From positions 1-56,500 of the forward strand of contig UQXL01000015.1 of assembly GCA_900545135.1 (NCBI GenBank): 56,500 nt of DNA, read 5' to 3'. Of this stretch, positions 42,847 to 51,239 are shown piece by piece. Under the pieces are notes generated by a model. The model worked only from the letters and a program-made list of their open reading frames with translations. It was not told the DNA's origin and searched no databases. Each line of letters begins with the position of its first letter. Position 1 is the stretch's first letter. The DNA is from an uncultured Eubacteriales bacterium. GTDB lineage: Bacteria > Bacillota > Clostridia > Peptostreptococcales > Anaerovoracaceae. A program made the translations under genes and the position numbers.

Positions 42847-43176
42847 ATTTTTCCTCCATGATCTTACATTGGAACGCTCTGGTTTGGACTTCACATAGGG
42901 CCTCGCTCCGCTGACACAGGATTGCGGCCGCGGCCATTCCCTCTCATGCGTTCTTACTAAGGGAGTGTTCCCTTCTTGGTTGTTTAATTGACTTTTGACT
43001 CATCTGCTTGCGGTGCCGCTCGTTAGTTGCGATGGCTGTGTAAGCAGGCACACGCTGCTCTGCCGTTCCTCGAAGCTTACGCGGTTTGCACTCGCTTTGC
43101 ACATGTGCCAAAACCCCCTCGCAATTCATTGCAATTCGTTGCAATTTGTTGCAGTCCGTTGCGATTCGTTCTCCGC
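42847..43176 (-). other. 330-bp rpsJ-rplC gap with 10-bp tandem repeat
   Basis: Five contiguous 10-mers of the form GCAATTCGTT fill 43121-43170, six bases past the rpsJ stop codon. The remainder is moderately GC-rich and has no convincing gene. A 66-codon frame at 42944-43144 begins inside the repeat and has no good ribosome binding site. rpsJ and rplC are normally almost adjacent. Confidence 0.75.
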
Positions 43177-43488
43177 TTACAGCTTGATTTCGATGTCTAC
43201 GCCTGCAGGCAGGTCAAGCTTTGTAAGAGCGTCTGTAGTCTTTAAAGTCGCGTTGGTGATGTCGATGAGTCTCTTGTGAGTTCTCTGCTCGAACTGTTCT
43301 CTGGAGTCCTTGTACTTGTGTACGGCTCTCAGGATCGTTACGACTTCTTTTTCCGTAGGAAGCGGAATAGGGCCGGAAACGTCTGCACCTGTCTTCTTGG
43401 CTGTCTCTACGATTTTGGCTGCCGACTGGTCTAATAAAGCGTGGTCGTAAGCCTTCAGTTTGATTCTGATTTTCTGTAATTCGCTCAT
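43177..43488 (-). CDS. rpsJ: 30S ribosomal protein S10
   Basis: A 103-residue protein, also the transcription factor NusE, with KIRIKLKAYDHALLDQSAAKIV and the GPIPLPTEKEVVTILRA segment. It is the first gene of the superoperon; upstream fusA/tuf are absent. ATG 43488 follows AGGAGG. Confidence 0.98.
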   Translation of the reverse strand: MSELQKIRIKLKAYDHALLDQSAAKIVETAKKTGADVSGPIPLPTEKEVVTILRAVHKYKDSREQFEQRTHKRLIDITNATLKTTDALTKLDLPAGVDIEIKL

Positions 43489-43740
43489 TTTCGTCCTCCT
43501 AAATTTTTTGTACTGTTTTCGCTATGCTTGTACAAGGGGTTCAAATGCCTTGTTTTCAACGCGTACGGCGTTTTCGCTTGCTTAGGACGCCTTTCGTACA
43601 CGCTGCCGTGTGTTTTTCATTTTTACCCACACGAGAAAAACCAGGCGAATCCCTCCGCCCTCATCGAGTGAGGACATGCTCCGCGGAAATTACCTGATAG
43701 CTCAGCAACTTCCCGCTTCTTCGCCTTTTTCACAAGCTAT
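43489..43740 (-). promoter_or_regulatory. Long 5' leader of the S10 operon
   Basis: About 250 nt separate the predicted transcription start from rpsJ. The RNA contains several self-complementary stretches, for example CCTCA-CTCGA-TGAGG and GGCGAA...TTCGCC, and a GTACAAG...GTAC segment near the 3' end. An attenuator or ribosomal-protein-binding leader is plausible by analogy with other S10 operons, but no known leader was matched. Confidence 0.4.
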
Positions 43741-43743
43741 TTA

Positions 43744-43772
43744 AGTATATATTATCTGTCAAATTATTGCAA
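43744..43772 (-). promoter_or_regulatory. Promoter of the S10-spc-alpha superoperon
   Basis: On the minus strand TTGCAA (43767-43772), a 17-bp spacer and TATACT (43744-43749), with A/T-rich sequence upstream that could act as an UP element. An overlapping TTGACA within the spacer is an alternative -35 with poorer -10. Confidence 0.7.
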
Positions 43773-43879
43773 GGACTTTTTTTATATTTTTTAAAGTTTT
43801 TTGAGGTGTTTTTTAGAGTGTAAAATGAGTGTTTTCAATGGGTATGTGTTTTTGCTTTCAGACACTGTTCCTGGTGTTT

Positions 43880-44100
43880 GTTTTTTGTGCGGTGGGATGG
43901 ACGCGAGGCGTCTGCGCGTTCCATCGCATAAGAGCGCGAGTTCACCGCCTAGATAAAGTTCCGGCTCGACGAAGTTCTGCGGCAAGAAGTATGCGGCGGT
44001 GCGGTGCGGGCCAGACGTGCGCGGCGGGTTCTGCGGCGAGACGTGTGCCGCGGTGCGATGTCGTTGACACCGCTCGCGATCGTATGAACTCGGAGTGGAT
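43880..44100. other. GC-rich non-coding segment with internal duplication
   Basis: This stretch is clearly richer in G and C than both flanks. GTTCTGCGGC starts a partly conserved segment at 43974 and again at 44028, 54 bp apart. No gene or known RNA was recognised. Confidence 0.45.
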
Positions 44101-44116
44101 TGTAAGATGATGTGAA

Positions 44117-44395
44117 ATGTTGTCATATTTTTTGTTTACAGCGTTTTTGCCAACATTTTTTACTTTTGAGGCCTCTTAATGACGTCTTAGTCATGTCGAA
44201 TTTTGTCAATGTTGTACATTTTATGGTTTGAAAGGAATCTTGCCAACATATTTAAGAAAAAATGTTGGCAAAATCATCTGAAATAACGGAATTGTACAGC
44301 ATTGACAAAATTCGACATCGGAAATCATGCTAAAATCCGAATCGTTCTGTAAAAATGTTGTCATTTTCACGCTATATTTAAAAATATGCCAACAT
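44117..44395. repeat. 279-bp four-element palindromic module (copy 3, island R4)
   Basis: Elements are at 44117-44156 (40 bp), 44209-44249 (41), 44262-44302 (41, right arm CAGCAT) and 44355-44395 (41), with gaps of 52, 12 and 52 bp. The inner arms are flanked by a long inverted repeat, ATGTCGAATTTTGTCAATG at about 44193-44211 and its complement at about 44300-44318. Sequence is well diverged from the copies at 13983 and 25004, yet the length is the same. Confidence 0.85.
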
Positions 44396-44518
44396 TTCTT
44401 GAACCGTCGTCCGCACAGCTCGCCGAATCGGCGATGAATCTTATACCAGCCGAATAAGCCCCGGGAGCGATTCCTCAAAATTTTACATATCACTTTATAA
44501 TTTCAGCTTTACATAAAA

Positions 44519-44561
44519 ATGCAACATATATCTTCGTATATGTCAGATATATGTTGCATTG
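44519..44561 (-). terminator. Terminator of the psuK-psuG operon
   Basis: Minus-strand hairpin with 15-bp perfect arms, ATGCAACATATATCT and AGATATATGTTGCAT, followed by TTTTTATG, eight bases after the psuG stop. Its length of 41 bp and the GTTGCAT/ATGCAAC arms recall the repeat elements nearby. Confidence 0.75.
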
Positions 44562-44568
44562 AATACGA

Positions 44569-45477
44569 TTATTTGATATTGCAGGCGATTTTCGAGCCGA
44601 TGTCAGCGTTGTTGAGAACCAGCTTTATGTTTGCCTCAAGGCTCCTTCCCTCGGTGAGGTCTTTCACCCTTGAGAGCAGGAACGGAGTGCTTTCCTTGCC
44701 TTTTACACCTTTTTCCTCAGCTTCTTTTATGGCCTCGTCGATTACGGTGTTGATCTCTTCGGCAGGTATTTCGTCAGCTTCAGGGATAGGGCAAGTGATC
44801 AGGATGCCGCCTTTCAGGCCGAGAGCTTCTTTCATGGAGATGAGAGCTCGGATCTCCTCAGGAGAATCCATTCTGCAGTTGGCCTTTTCGCCGCTCTTTC
44901 TGCTGTAGAAAGCTGGAATTTCATCGGTTCCGTAGGCGATTACAGGCACTCCAGCGGTTTCCAGGTATTCCAGCGTGGCCGGAATGTCGAGGATAGCTTT
45001 TGCTCCGGCGCACACGACGGTAACGTCTGTCATTTTCAGTTCTTCCAGGTCGGCTGAAATGTCAAAGCTTTCGCCGGCGCCTCTGTGGACTCCGCCGATT
45101 CCGCCCGTTACGAACAGCTTGATCCCTGCCATGTGGGCGGCGATCATAGTACCTGCAACGGTGGTGGCTCCGTCCATCTTCTTGGAGATCACAAACGGCA
45201 GATCCCTGCGGCTTACTTTGAGCACATTTTCGGCGTGGGCCATGTATTCTATCTCTTCTTTCGTGAGCCCGATTTTGATTCTTCCGCCCAATATTCCTAT
45301 CGTTGCCGGTACGGCTCCGTTTGATCTGATTACCTCTTCAACAGCAAGGGCTGTTTCCACATTTTTAGGATAAGGCATACCATGGGCTATTATGGTAGAT
45401 TCAAGAGCCACTACAGGGCGGCCCTCATCCAAAGCCCTTGATACTTCCGGGTTAACGTCTAAATAATCCTTATACAT
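44569..45477 (-). CDS. psuG: Pseudouridine-5'-phosphate glycosidase
   Basis: Reversibly splits pseudouridine 5'-phosphate into uracil and ribose 5-phosphate, the second step of pseudouridine breakdown. About 302 residues. Family segments visible are VALESTIIAHGMPYP (about 24-38), PATIGILGGRIKIG, the LFVTGGIGGVHRGA loop and SPFLLSRV-type TPFLLSRVKDLTEG near the end. The start is ATG 45477, eight bases after AAGGAG. It overlaps psuK by eight bases, so the pair forms a complete catabolic module. Confidence 0.95.
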   Translation of the reverse strand: MYKDYLDVNPEVSRALDEGRPVVALESTIIAHGMPYPKNVETALAVEEVIRSNGAVPATIGILGGRIKIGLTKEEIEYMAHAENVLKVSRRDLPFVISKKMDGATTVAGTMIAAHMAGIKLFVTGGIGGVHRGAGESFDISADLEELKMTDVTVVCAGAKAILDIPATLEYLETAGVPVIAYGTDEIPAFYSRKSGEKANCRMDSPEEIRALISMKEALGLKGGILITCPIPEADEIPAEEINTVIDEAIKEAEEKGVKGKESTPFLLSRVKDLTEGRSLEANIKLVLNNADIGSKIACNIK

Positions 45478-46387
45478 TTGCAATTCTCCTTTCAATTTCT
45501 TCTCTGCTCATATCCTGATTCACGGCCTGGCTGCTTTCCATGGTGATCTGCGCCGCCGCCATGCCGTATTTTGCTATATCTCTCACTCTGAGACCCTTGG
45601 CCATTCCCATGAGAATAGCCGCGGAAAAGCTGTCTCCCGCACCGGTGGCGCTTTCTATCTTCACTTTGCCGGGACGGATAAAACCCTCTTCATCGGCATC
45701 TTTATAATAAACGCCGTCTTTGTTCAGAGTTATAAACACCATTTTCACGCCCTGATCTACAAACCACTGTCCTGCTTCCCGCAGATCGTCTTCCGTCTCG
45801 ATTTTAATTCCGGAAAGAGTTTCTGCTTCCATTACATTGGGCTTGATGCAGGTGAGCCGTCCTATTATGCCGGCAGCCCTTACGGCCTTCGGCGTCGATA
45901 CGGGGTCAAAAAATATCGGCGTCTGCGAGAAATTTTCCGCCGCGTATTCCAGCGTTTCTTTCTGCAGGTTTCCGTCCAGGGCGATGACCTTTGACGATGA
46001 GAGCAAATCTTTGTTTTTTTCCAGAACTTCCGGAAAAATGTATTTTACCACATCCATGTCGCTTATTGCAAGTTCCATATCGTTTTTATCGTTTAAAATA
46101 GATAAATAAATCGCTGAAGTTGCGTCTTTCTTCACTTCTACGCGTGAAACGTCGACCCCCAGCGACGCGAGATGTTCTCTCGCTCCCAGCCCCATCTGAT
46201 CTCCCCCGATGGCGGAAATCATCGCGACGCTTCCGCCCATTCGTGCCACGTTTTCCGTGATATTTCTTCCGACTCCGCCGTATGATATGGAAATCTTTCC
46301 CGGGTTTGAGTCCTGGTATTTGAGCGGCTCGTTGGGTCTGCCTTCTATGTCTATGTTTATTCCGCCTATTATCGTAATGTCTGCCAT
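45470..46387 (-). CDS. psuK: Pseudouridine kinase, PfkB family
   Basis: A 305-residue ribokinase-fold kinase that phosphorylates pseudouridine before PsuG acts. The N-terminal GGINIDIEG, the SYGGVGRNITENVARMG segment (about 35-51) and the PfkB signature with catalytic Asp ATGAGDSFSA (about 245-254) are visible. Overlap with psuG and the presence of that partner support PsuK over other PfkB sugar kinases. Confidence 0.9.
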   Translation of the reverse strand: MADITIIGGINIDIEGRPNEPLKYQDSNPGKISISYGGVGRNITENVARMGGSVAMISAIGGDQMGLGAREHLASLGVDVSRVEVKKDATSAIYLSILNDKNDMELAISDMDVVKYIFPEVLEKNKDLLSSSKVIALDGNLQKETLEYAAENFSQTPIFFDPVSTPKAVRAAGIIGRLTCIKPNVMEAETLSGIKIETEDDLREAGQWFVDQGVKMVFITLNKDGVYYKDADEEGFIRPGKVKIESATGAGDSFSAAILMGMAKGLRVRDIAKYGMAAAQITMESSQAVNQDMSREEIERRIANV

Positions 46388-46470
46388 GTATTCTCCTTTG
46401 TGTTTTATGTCTTTGCTGCGTGTTCCAGCTCACGCCAAAACCGGCATTTCCCGGGCGCGATATACTTCGG

Positions 46471-46524
46471 CCGTCTGTGCCAGCCAGTCTTTCCGTCTGC
46501 GCCAGCCTGTCTTACCCTCTGCCC
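46471..46524. repeat. 22-bp tandem repeat, two and a half units
   Basis: CCGTCTG.GCCAGCC.GTCTT at 46471 and 46493, with a partial third unit at 46515. It lies in the 146-bp gap between the nucleoside kinase-like gene and psuK. Confidence 0.8.
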
Positions 46525-46533
46525 GGCTTTATC

Positions 46534-48198
46534 CTAATCCACAAACACGCTTCCGCCTATGAATTCCCTCAGTATGGAATTATTGACTATGGCCGAATCA
46601 TCCTCGACGGTCTTGAAAAAGCGCAGGAAATTGAGCATGCGCACTGCGTCGCTGTATTCCGGCTCATCCGGACCGATGGCCGCCAGCAGCGGCTGGGCGT
46701 ATTTTTTCAGCACGGATATTTCGTAAAGATGTACCGAATTGAACATGACGTCCGCCTCATTGCTGAAAGGAAATATATTCTTATCTTCACCGGCTCTCAC
46801 CTTAGGCCACGAGGCTATGGTCGACTGAGCGCTGTGTCCCCTGTGGTTCAAATCTCTGACCATACGTCTGAGCATGCGGTGATCCGTGGTCACTATCCTG
46901 TTGTGGCTGTCTATGTTCAGCTGAGTCAGCGGACTGATGTAGATCTTGAATTTTTCTTCTTTGGCTATGTCGGGAGTCAAAGCTTCGTTGAGCGCGTGGA
47001 TTCCCTCTATGACTATAGGCTGACTGCTCTTTATTGATGTAAGTCTTTTCCCGAATTCTTTGTGCCCTGTCATGAAATCAAAAGTCGGCAGATCCACGGT
47101 CTTGCCCGCCAGCAGATCGTTCATATTTTCGTTGAACAGCTTTATGTCGACAGCCTCCAGATCCTCAAAATTCTTCTCGCCGTATTCGTCTAAAGGAGTG
47201 TCCTCTCTCTCGACAAAATAATCGTCGGTGCCCATGTAAAGCGGTTCGAGACCGTTGACCCTGAGCTGTATGCAGAGCCTCTGTGCAAAGGTGGTCTTGC
47301 CCGACGACGACGGTCCCGCAATGAGAATTATCCTCTTTTTATTCTTAGTGATCATGTCGGCTATCTCCACGATCCGCCTCTCGTGAAGAGCCTCAGAAAG
47401 CTGTATGAGTTCCTTGAACTTTCCCTCCTCAATCTTTTTGTTTAAGTCGGAAACGTGGGTTATGCCCATGAGCTTTCCCCACCGGTTCTGCTCGCCGAAA
47501 GTCTTATACAGCATTTTTTCGTCCACATAATCAGGTATCCTGTTGGGGTCTGAGGGATGCGGAAATCTGAGCAGAACTCCTCTGCGGTATTTGCGCAGTT
47601 CAAAATGCCTTATATAGCCGCTGGATGGCACCATCAGGCCGTAGAAGAAATCACGATAGCCGCAGAAAGAATAGAAGGGCACTTTTTTCATCCTCGGATT
47701 TTCTCCCAGCAGCTCGGCTTTTTCAGGACAGCCCATGTCATGGAATCTTGCGATAGCCTCGTCTTTATCAAGTTCTTCACGTGCAAAAGGAAGGTCTTTT
47801 TTCACAAGATCTTTCATGCGTCTTTCGATAGCTTTTATCTGTTTCGCTGTAATCGGTTCTTTGCTTTTTATCTCTGTATAAAGTCCCTTGTTCAGCGCGT
47901 TTTCTATGTCGACCTCCACTTTGCCGAGCACGTCTTCGACTGCTTTAAGATATATCAAAATCAGGCTGTTCTGATAAATCAGATTGCCGCTCTGCGTTCT
48001 CATGTCGATGAACTCGGCGCAGCATTCTTTATAGAATTTGTAGCCCAAGTCCTCGATCTTATTGTTGACTTTTACCGCCAGAACTGTATACGGCAGCTGC
48101 CCGCGGTATCTTTTATAAATTTCTTCCGCCGAAGTCCCCTTTTCTAAAGTTATCTTTTCTTTTTCGGCTCTCGGCTCTTTTACCAGATATATATTCAT
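46534..48198 (-). CDS. TGS domain / uridine kinase-like (nucleoside kinase) protein
   Basis: A 554-residue two-part protein. The first 220 residues resemble the TGS and second additional domains of threonyl-tRNA synthetase, including the HDMGCPEKAELLG region, but lack the aminoacylation domain. The second part is a phosphoribulokinase/uridine-kinase P-loop domain with GPSSSGKT at 295-302, the DDYFVERED segment and IVIEGIHALN. This fusion is common in Firmicutes and is annotated as nucleoside kinase; its substrate is not firmly known. Its place beside psuK-psuG on the same strand suggests nucleoside metabolism. Confidence 0.85.
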   Translation of the reverse strand: MNIYLVKEPRAEKEKITLEKGTSAEEIYKRYRGQLPYTVLAVKVNNKIEDLGYKFYKECCAEFIDMRTQSGNLIYQNSLILIYLKAVEDVLGKVEVDIENALNKGLYTEIKSKEPITAKQIKAIERRMKDLVKKDLPFAREELDKDEAIARFHDMGCPEKAELLGENPRMKKVPFYSFCGYRDFFYGLMVPSSGYIRHFELRKYRRGVLLRFPHPSDPNRIPDYVDEKMLYKTFGEQNRWGKLMGITHVSDLNKKIEEGKFKELIQLSEALHERRIVEIADMITKNKKRIILIAGPSSSGKTTFAQRLCIQLRVNGLEPLYMGTDDYFVEREDTPLDEYGEKNFEDLEAVDIKLFNENMNDLLAGKTVDLPTFDFMTGHKEFGKRLTSIKSSQPIVIEGIHALNEALTPDIAKEEKFKIYISPLTQLNIDSHNRIVTTDHRMLRRMVRDLNHRGHSAQSTIASWPKVRAGEDKNIFPFSNEADVMFNSVHLYEISVLKKYAQPLLAAIGPDEPEYSDAVRMLNFLRFFKTVEDDSAIVNNSILREFIGGSVFVD

Positions 48199-48303
48199 AC
48201 GGATTCCCCTCTCCTTTTTAAGCCAATCGCTTTATTTACATTTTTTATGATAACATAAAATTTTGATATTTGGTAAAAATATATGGAGAAAGGAGTGATT
48301 ACT

Positions 48304-48498
48304 TTGAAAAAATTGATTCTCATTATAATGATAATCGGCGGAATTAACTGGGGTCTTATAGGATTTTTTAATTATAACCTGGTTGGAAGCATATTCAACG
48401 GCAGCCTTGAAATCGTAGCAAAAATCATCTATGCGGTAGTGGGTCTCGCTTCTCTGTACGGAATATCTTTCTTGTTCAGGGATGAGCGCCGCGCTTAG
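48304..48498 (+). CDS. DUF378 family small membrane protein
   Basis: About 64 residues with two hydrophobic helices and the family motif GGINWGLIGFFNYNLVG. The start is probably TTG 48304, eight bases after AAAGGAGTG; an upstream ATG at 48283 overlaps that ribosome binding site. Function unknown. It is transcribed alone, converging with the YdbC gene. Confidence 0.8.
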   Translation: MKKLILIIMIIGGINWGLIGFFNYNLVGSIFNGSLEIVAKIIYAVVGLASLYGISFLFRDERRA

Positions 48499-48558
48499 TC
48501 AGCTGCTCGCCGGGCAACCTGCTCGGATTGAACGCAATCAACCAACCACTTTTAAATA

Positions 48559-48582
48559 ATGGGGAACTTCAAGGTTCCCCAT
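48559..48582. terminator. Terminator between DUF378 and YdbC genes
   Basis: A 9-bp perfect stem ATGGGGAAC/GTTCCCCAT with a 6-base loop. The minus strand continues with ATTATTTAAAA, which favours YdbC; no T-run follows on the plus strand. Confidence 0.6.
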
Positions 48583-48586
48583 CGTA

Positions 48587-48949
48587 CTAGAAAGCTTCCC
48601 GCGTGCTGCCGGGGCTTTCTTTTTCTGCAATATCGGCGGTTTGTCCCGCAGTTTTTTCCTGCTTCGGCTCTTTTGCCTCTGAGACAGCTCGCAGCTCATT
48701 TATTTCTTCATCTTTATTATTTGCGAAAAAGTCTGAAATTAACCCTGCGAGAATTTTTGCTTCATCTTTGTGCAACGTTATTCCTCTGCTCATGTGCTCG
48801 TGGGACGGCTCCCAGTCCCTTATGTCGAATTTGGCGTTGTTGCCGTTCCATTCCACCAGATTGAGCTCCTTGCTCCAGCCGCTGGCATATGTGTTGATCA
48901 CCCCGATATGCTCCTTGATATTAAAAGCAAAATCCTTTTCTTCGTTCAT
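48587..48949 (-). CDS. YdbC family protein (PC4/p15-like single-stranded nucleic acid binding)
   Basis: About 120 residues. The first 70 residues match the YdbC/PC4 fold: FNIKEHIGVINTYASGW, KELNLVEWNGNNAKFDIRDW and GITLHKDEAKIL. Known members bind single-stranded DNA or RNA. A charged, probably disordered tail of about 45 residues follows. The start is ATG 48949, preceded by GGAG. It is a single-gene unit. Confidence 0.8.
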   Translation of the reverse strand: MNEEKDFAFNIKEHIGVINTYASGWSKELNLVEWNGNNAKFDIRDWEPSHEHMSRGITLHKDEAKILAGLISDFFANNKDEEINELRAVSEAKEPKQEKTAGQTADIAEKESPGSTREAF

Positions 48950-49088
48950 ATTTTCTCCTTCCAAATTCCCTTTGCAGTTTTATTTTACCATCGCTTCGGT
49001 TAAATGTCAATATTTTACATTTATTTTGTGGCGAGATTATTTTAGGAAAGAGAGAATGGTCATTTCTGTCCCGCGGCCAATCAAAAAT

Positions 49089-49140
49089 AAAAAATGCCGG
49101 CCGAAACACACGAGGACAAATATAACGGCCAACATTCTTT
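49089..49140 (-). terminator. Terminator of the aromatic-type aminotransferase gene
   Basis: On the minus strand ATGTTGGCCG pairs with CGGCCGGCAT (two G-T wobbles) around a 22-base loop, followed by TTTTTTATTTTT. The paired block spans 49094-49135, 42 bp, with an ATGTTG arm like the repeat elements. Confidence 0.65.
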
Positions 49141-49176
49141 TTTATTGAAATTTGTGCGCTTTGCCAGGCGGCCGAA

Positions 49177-50409
49177 TCAGCCCATAGCTTTTTTGATTTC
49201 TGCAGGAATCATAGCGCACTTTTCCTCGCTGACCGAAGCAAGGGAGACTCTTATGCCTTTACCGAAAGGAACTACGAATATACCCGCCTTTTCCAGCTGT
49301 GCTGACACAGCGTCCGGGTCGCTGCAAGGCAGCGTGGCGAAGAAGCCTCCGTTGAAAGGCACCATTTCAAGGCCGGCTTTGGCCGCGGCCTGTTTAAACG
49401 CTTCACCTCTTCTGAGCAGCATGTCTCTCAGTTCTTTTCTCTCAGTCATGACTTTTTCCAGCAGGCTGTCATCGGAATATATCCTTTCCAGGATTACCTG
49501 CGGAGCTCTGGTGCAGTTGGACCAGCTTCCTCTTCCCGAAAATTCACACACAGACTTGAATTCGTCTGCTATTTCTCTGGTCTGGGCCATGCATATAAGG
49601 GCGCCGCATCTCATGCCGTAAAGCGTATATGACTTTGAAAGGCTGTGGGCGACTACTACGAAAACGTTTTCCGGCATCGCGTCAAGATAAGAGAGAAAGC
49701 CTCTGCTTTCTTCTTCATCGCCGGCAAAATCTATATATGCCACGTCAGCTATCAGCGTGACCTTCCCGGCGTCGTCAGCGTTTCCAAGAACTTCAGCGAC
49801 CGACTGCCAGTCCTCACTGCTCAAGGCGTAGCCCGTCGGGTTATGAGCCGGAGTGTTGATGATCACTGCCAGTCTCTCCTGCTCTTTCAGGATCTCGCCG
49901 ACTTTCTGCGCAAAGGATGCTTTGTCGAAACGGCCCTCATCATCGAACATGCGGAATGTGACGAGATTTCTGCCGTGTTCCTGAGCTATCGTCTTGTACG
50001 GACCCCAATGCCAGTCCGCTGCGAGAACTTTATCTCCGAAGCTTGTATAATTTGAAATTGCATTTTTAAGAGCGCCTGTTCCGCCGGGAGAAGCGACTGC
50101 CTCGGTGAAACGCTTTGGCTCATAGCTTCTGAACAAATCTTTTTTAACGGCTTTCCTGAATCCGGGAGTTCCGGCTATAGGCGCGTACTCGGCACAGTCG
50201 GCCATGTCCAAAGATTTAAAAACGTCGCTTACAGATGATAAGACCATAAGCTTTCCGTCATCGTCAAGAAGGGCGCCTATCGTGGCGTTTACTACATTTT
50301 CCCTGCCTTTTTCGGCGATCATAGCTTTCGCGCGGTTGCTGATGCCAAATATCTTGTCTTCTTTAGGAATGTCCCGTCCGTTTTGTGATGCGAAAAACAT
50401 TTCAGTCAT
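49177..50409 (-). CDS. PLP-dependent class I/II aminotransferase (aromatic/aspartate type)
   Basis: A 410-residue fold type I PLP enzyme. Visible are the substrate-binding NTPAHNPTG (about 185-193), the PLP Asp in ADVAYIDF (about 221-228) and the Schiff-base lysine K259 in HSLSKSYTLYGMRCG. The IRVSLAS near the C-terminus holds the carboxylate-binding Arg. It resembles AspC/TyrB-type enzymes but is a different branch from the aminotransferase at 11970. It is transcribed alone from a good promoter. Substrate not determined. Confidence 0.88.
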   Translation of the reverse strand: MTEMFFASQNGRDIPKEDKIFGISNRAKAMIAEKGRENVVNATIGALLDDDGKLMVLSSVSDVFKSLDMADCAEYAPIAGTPGFRKAVKKDLFRSYEPKRFTEAVASPGGTGALKNAISNYTSFGDKVLAADWHWGPYKTIAQEHGRNLVTFRMFDDEGRFDKASFAQKVGEILKEQERLAVIINTPAHNPTGYALSSEDWQSVAEVLGNADDAGKVTLIADVAYIDFAGDEEESRGFLSYLDAMPENVFVVVAHSLSKSYTLYGMRCGALICMAQTREIADEFKSVCEFSGRGSWSNCTRAPQVILERIYSDDSLLEKVMTERKELRDMLLRRGEAFKQAAAKAGLEMVPFNGGFFATLPCSDPDAVSAQLEKAGIFVVPFGKGIRVSLASVSEEKCAMIPAEIKKAMG

Positions 50410-50439
50410 TATAGTTCCTCCTTGATCAAATAATACTCA

Positions 50440-50468
50440 ATTATATTATGAACTTGCAATTATTACAA
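50440..50468 (-). promoter_or_regulatory. Promoter of the aminotransferase gene
   Basis: On the minus strand TTGTAA (50463-50468), a 17-bp spacer and a perfect TATAAT (50440-50445), 31 bp upstream of the start codon. Confidence 0.75.
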
Positions 50469-50529
50469 GTTTCAATCTGTATGAAAACCCTCTTTTCTGC
50501 CAACAATATAGATAACTGGAGGTGAAATT

Positions 50530-51216
50530 ATGCGTCAAGCACAGAAGAAAAAAGAGAAAGATAAAGTCGCGATAGTGCTGATGTTAGCGTTCTGCGTCAT
50601 TGCTCTTACTTCAATTTTTACGGTAAAATCGAATATAGATAAAATAAACGAAAGCAATAAGGATATTATCGTTTCGGAAAACGCCAAGACAGACAACAAG
50701 CAGGAAGAAGCCAAACCTGATGATGATGGTTCAGCCCAAGCGTCGGGCAATATCCCTACAGTCGACAGCCTTGATGAGGGGAACGGCGCCGCTTCCGCAA
50801 GCGATTTTATAAATCCTATAAAGGATGAATCGGCGAAAGTCACCAATCCTTATTCCATGGACAAACTCATCTATTCCGTAACGCTGGATCAGTACATGAC
50901 CCACTGCGGCATGGATATCGAGGCGCCTGAAGACACTCAGGTCATGGCTGCTGCCGCCGGCACAGTCACGGCTGTCTATGATGACGACCGCTACGGTACA
51001 TCTGTCGAAATAACCCATCCAAACGATATCGTAACCATATATTCAAATCTTTCTACCGCTGAAATGGTTGAAGTAGGCGACACGGTAACATCGGGGCAAA
51101 TCATCGGAGGCGTAGGCTCCACAGGCCTGTTCGAGTCCCTCGAGCCTGCACATCTGCACTTTGAAATGCTTAAGGGCGGAGTTTATGTGGATCCCGCCGA
51201 ATATATCAAGTTTTAG
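50530..51216 (+). CDS. M23 family (LytM) peptidase, SpoIIQ-like
   Basis: A 228-residue membrane-anchored protein. A basic N-terminus precedes one transmembrane helix (about 13-31), then a low-complexity linker (40-95), then a LytM/M23 domain. The zinc ligands appear intact: H125-x3-D129 (HCGMD) and H208-L-H210 (HLHFE). The arrangement matches SpoIIQ, the forespore protein of the engulfment channel; Bacillus SpoIIQ has lost a zinc ligand, while clostridial ones keep them. ATG follows a strong TGGAGGTG. It is a single gene. It could instead be a general wall endopeptidase. Confidence 0.75.
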   Translation: MRQAQKKKEKDKVAIVLMLAFCVIALTSIFTVKSNIDKINESNKDIIVSENAKTDNKQEEAKPDDDGSAQASGNIPTVDSLDEGNGAASASDFINPIKDESAKVTNPYSMDKLIYSVTLDQYMTHCGMDIEAPEDTQVMAAAAGTVTAVYDDDRYGTSVEITHPNDIVTIYSNLSTAEMVEVGDTVTSGQIIGGVGSTGLFESLEPAHLHFEMLKGGVYVDPAEYIKF

Positions 51217-51239
51217 ATAGCGTAAGTCTATCTAAACTT
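51208..51239. terminator. Bidirectional hairpin between the M23 gene and trmB
   Basis: AAGTTTTAGATAG pairs with CTATCTAAACTT with one bulged base and a loop of about seven. It contains the stop codon of the M23 gene and lies at the end of trmB. Confidence 0.6.

Noticed and set aside
42944..43144. 66-codon minus-strand frame between rpsJ and rplC
   Set aside because: It begins inside the 10-bp tandem repeat, lacks a ribosome binding site, and has the composition of random GC-rich sequence.
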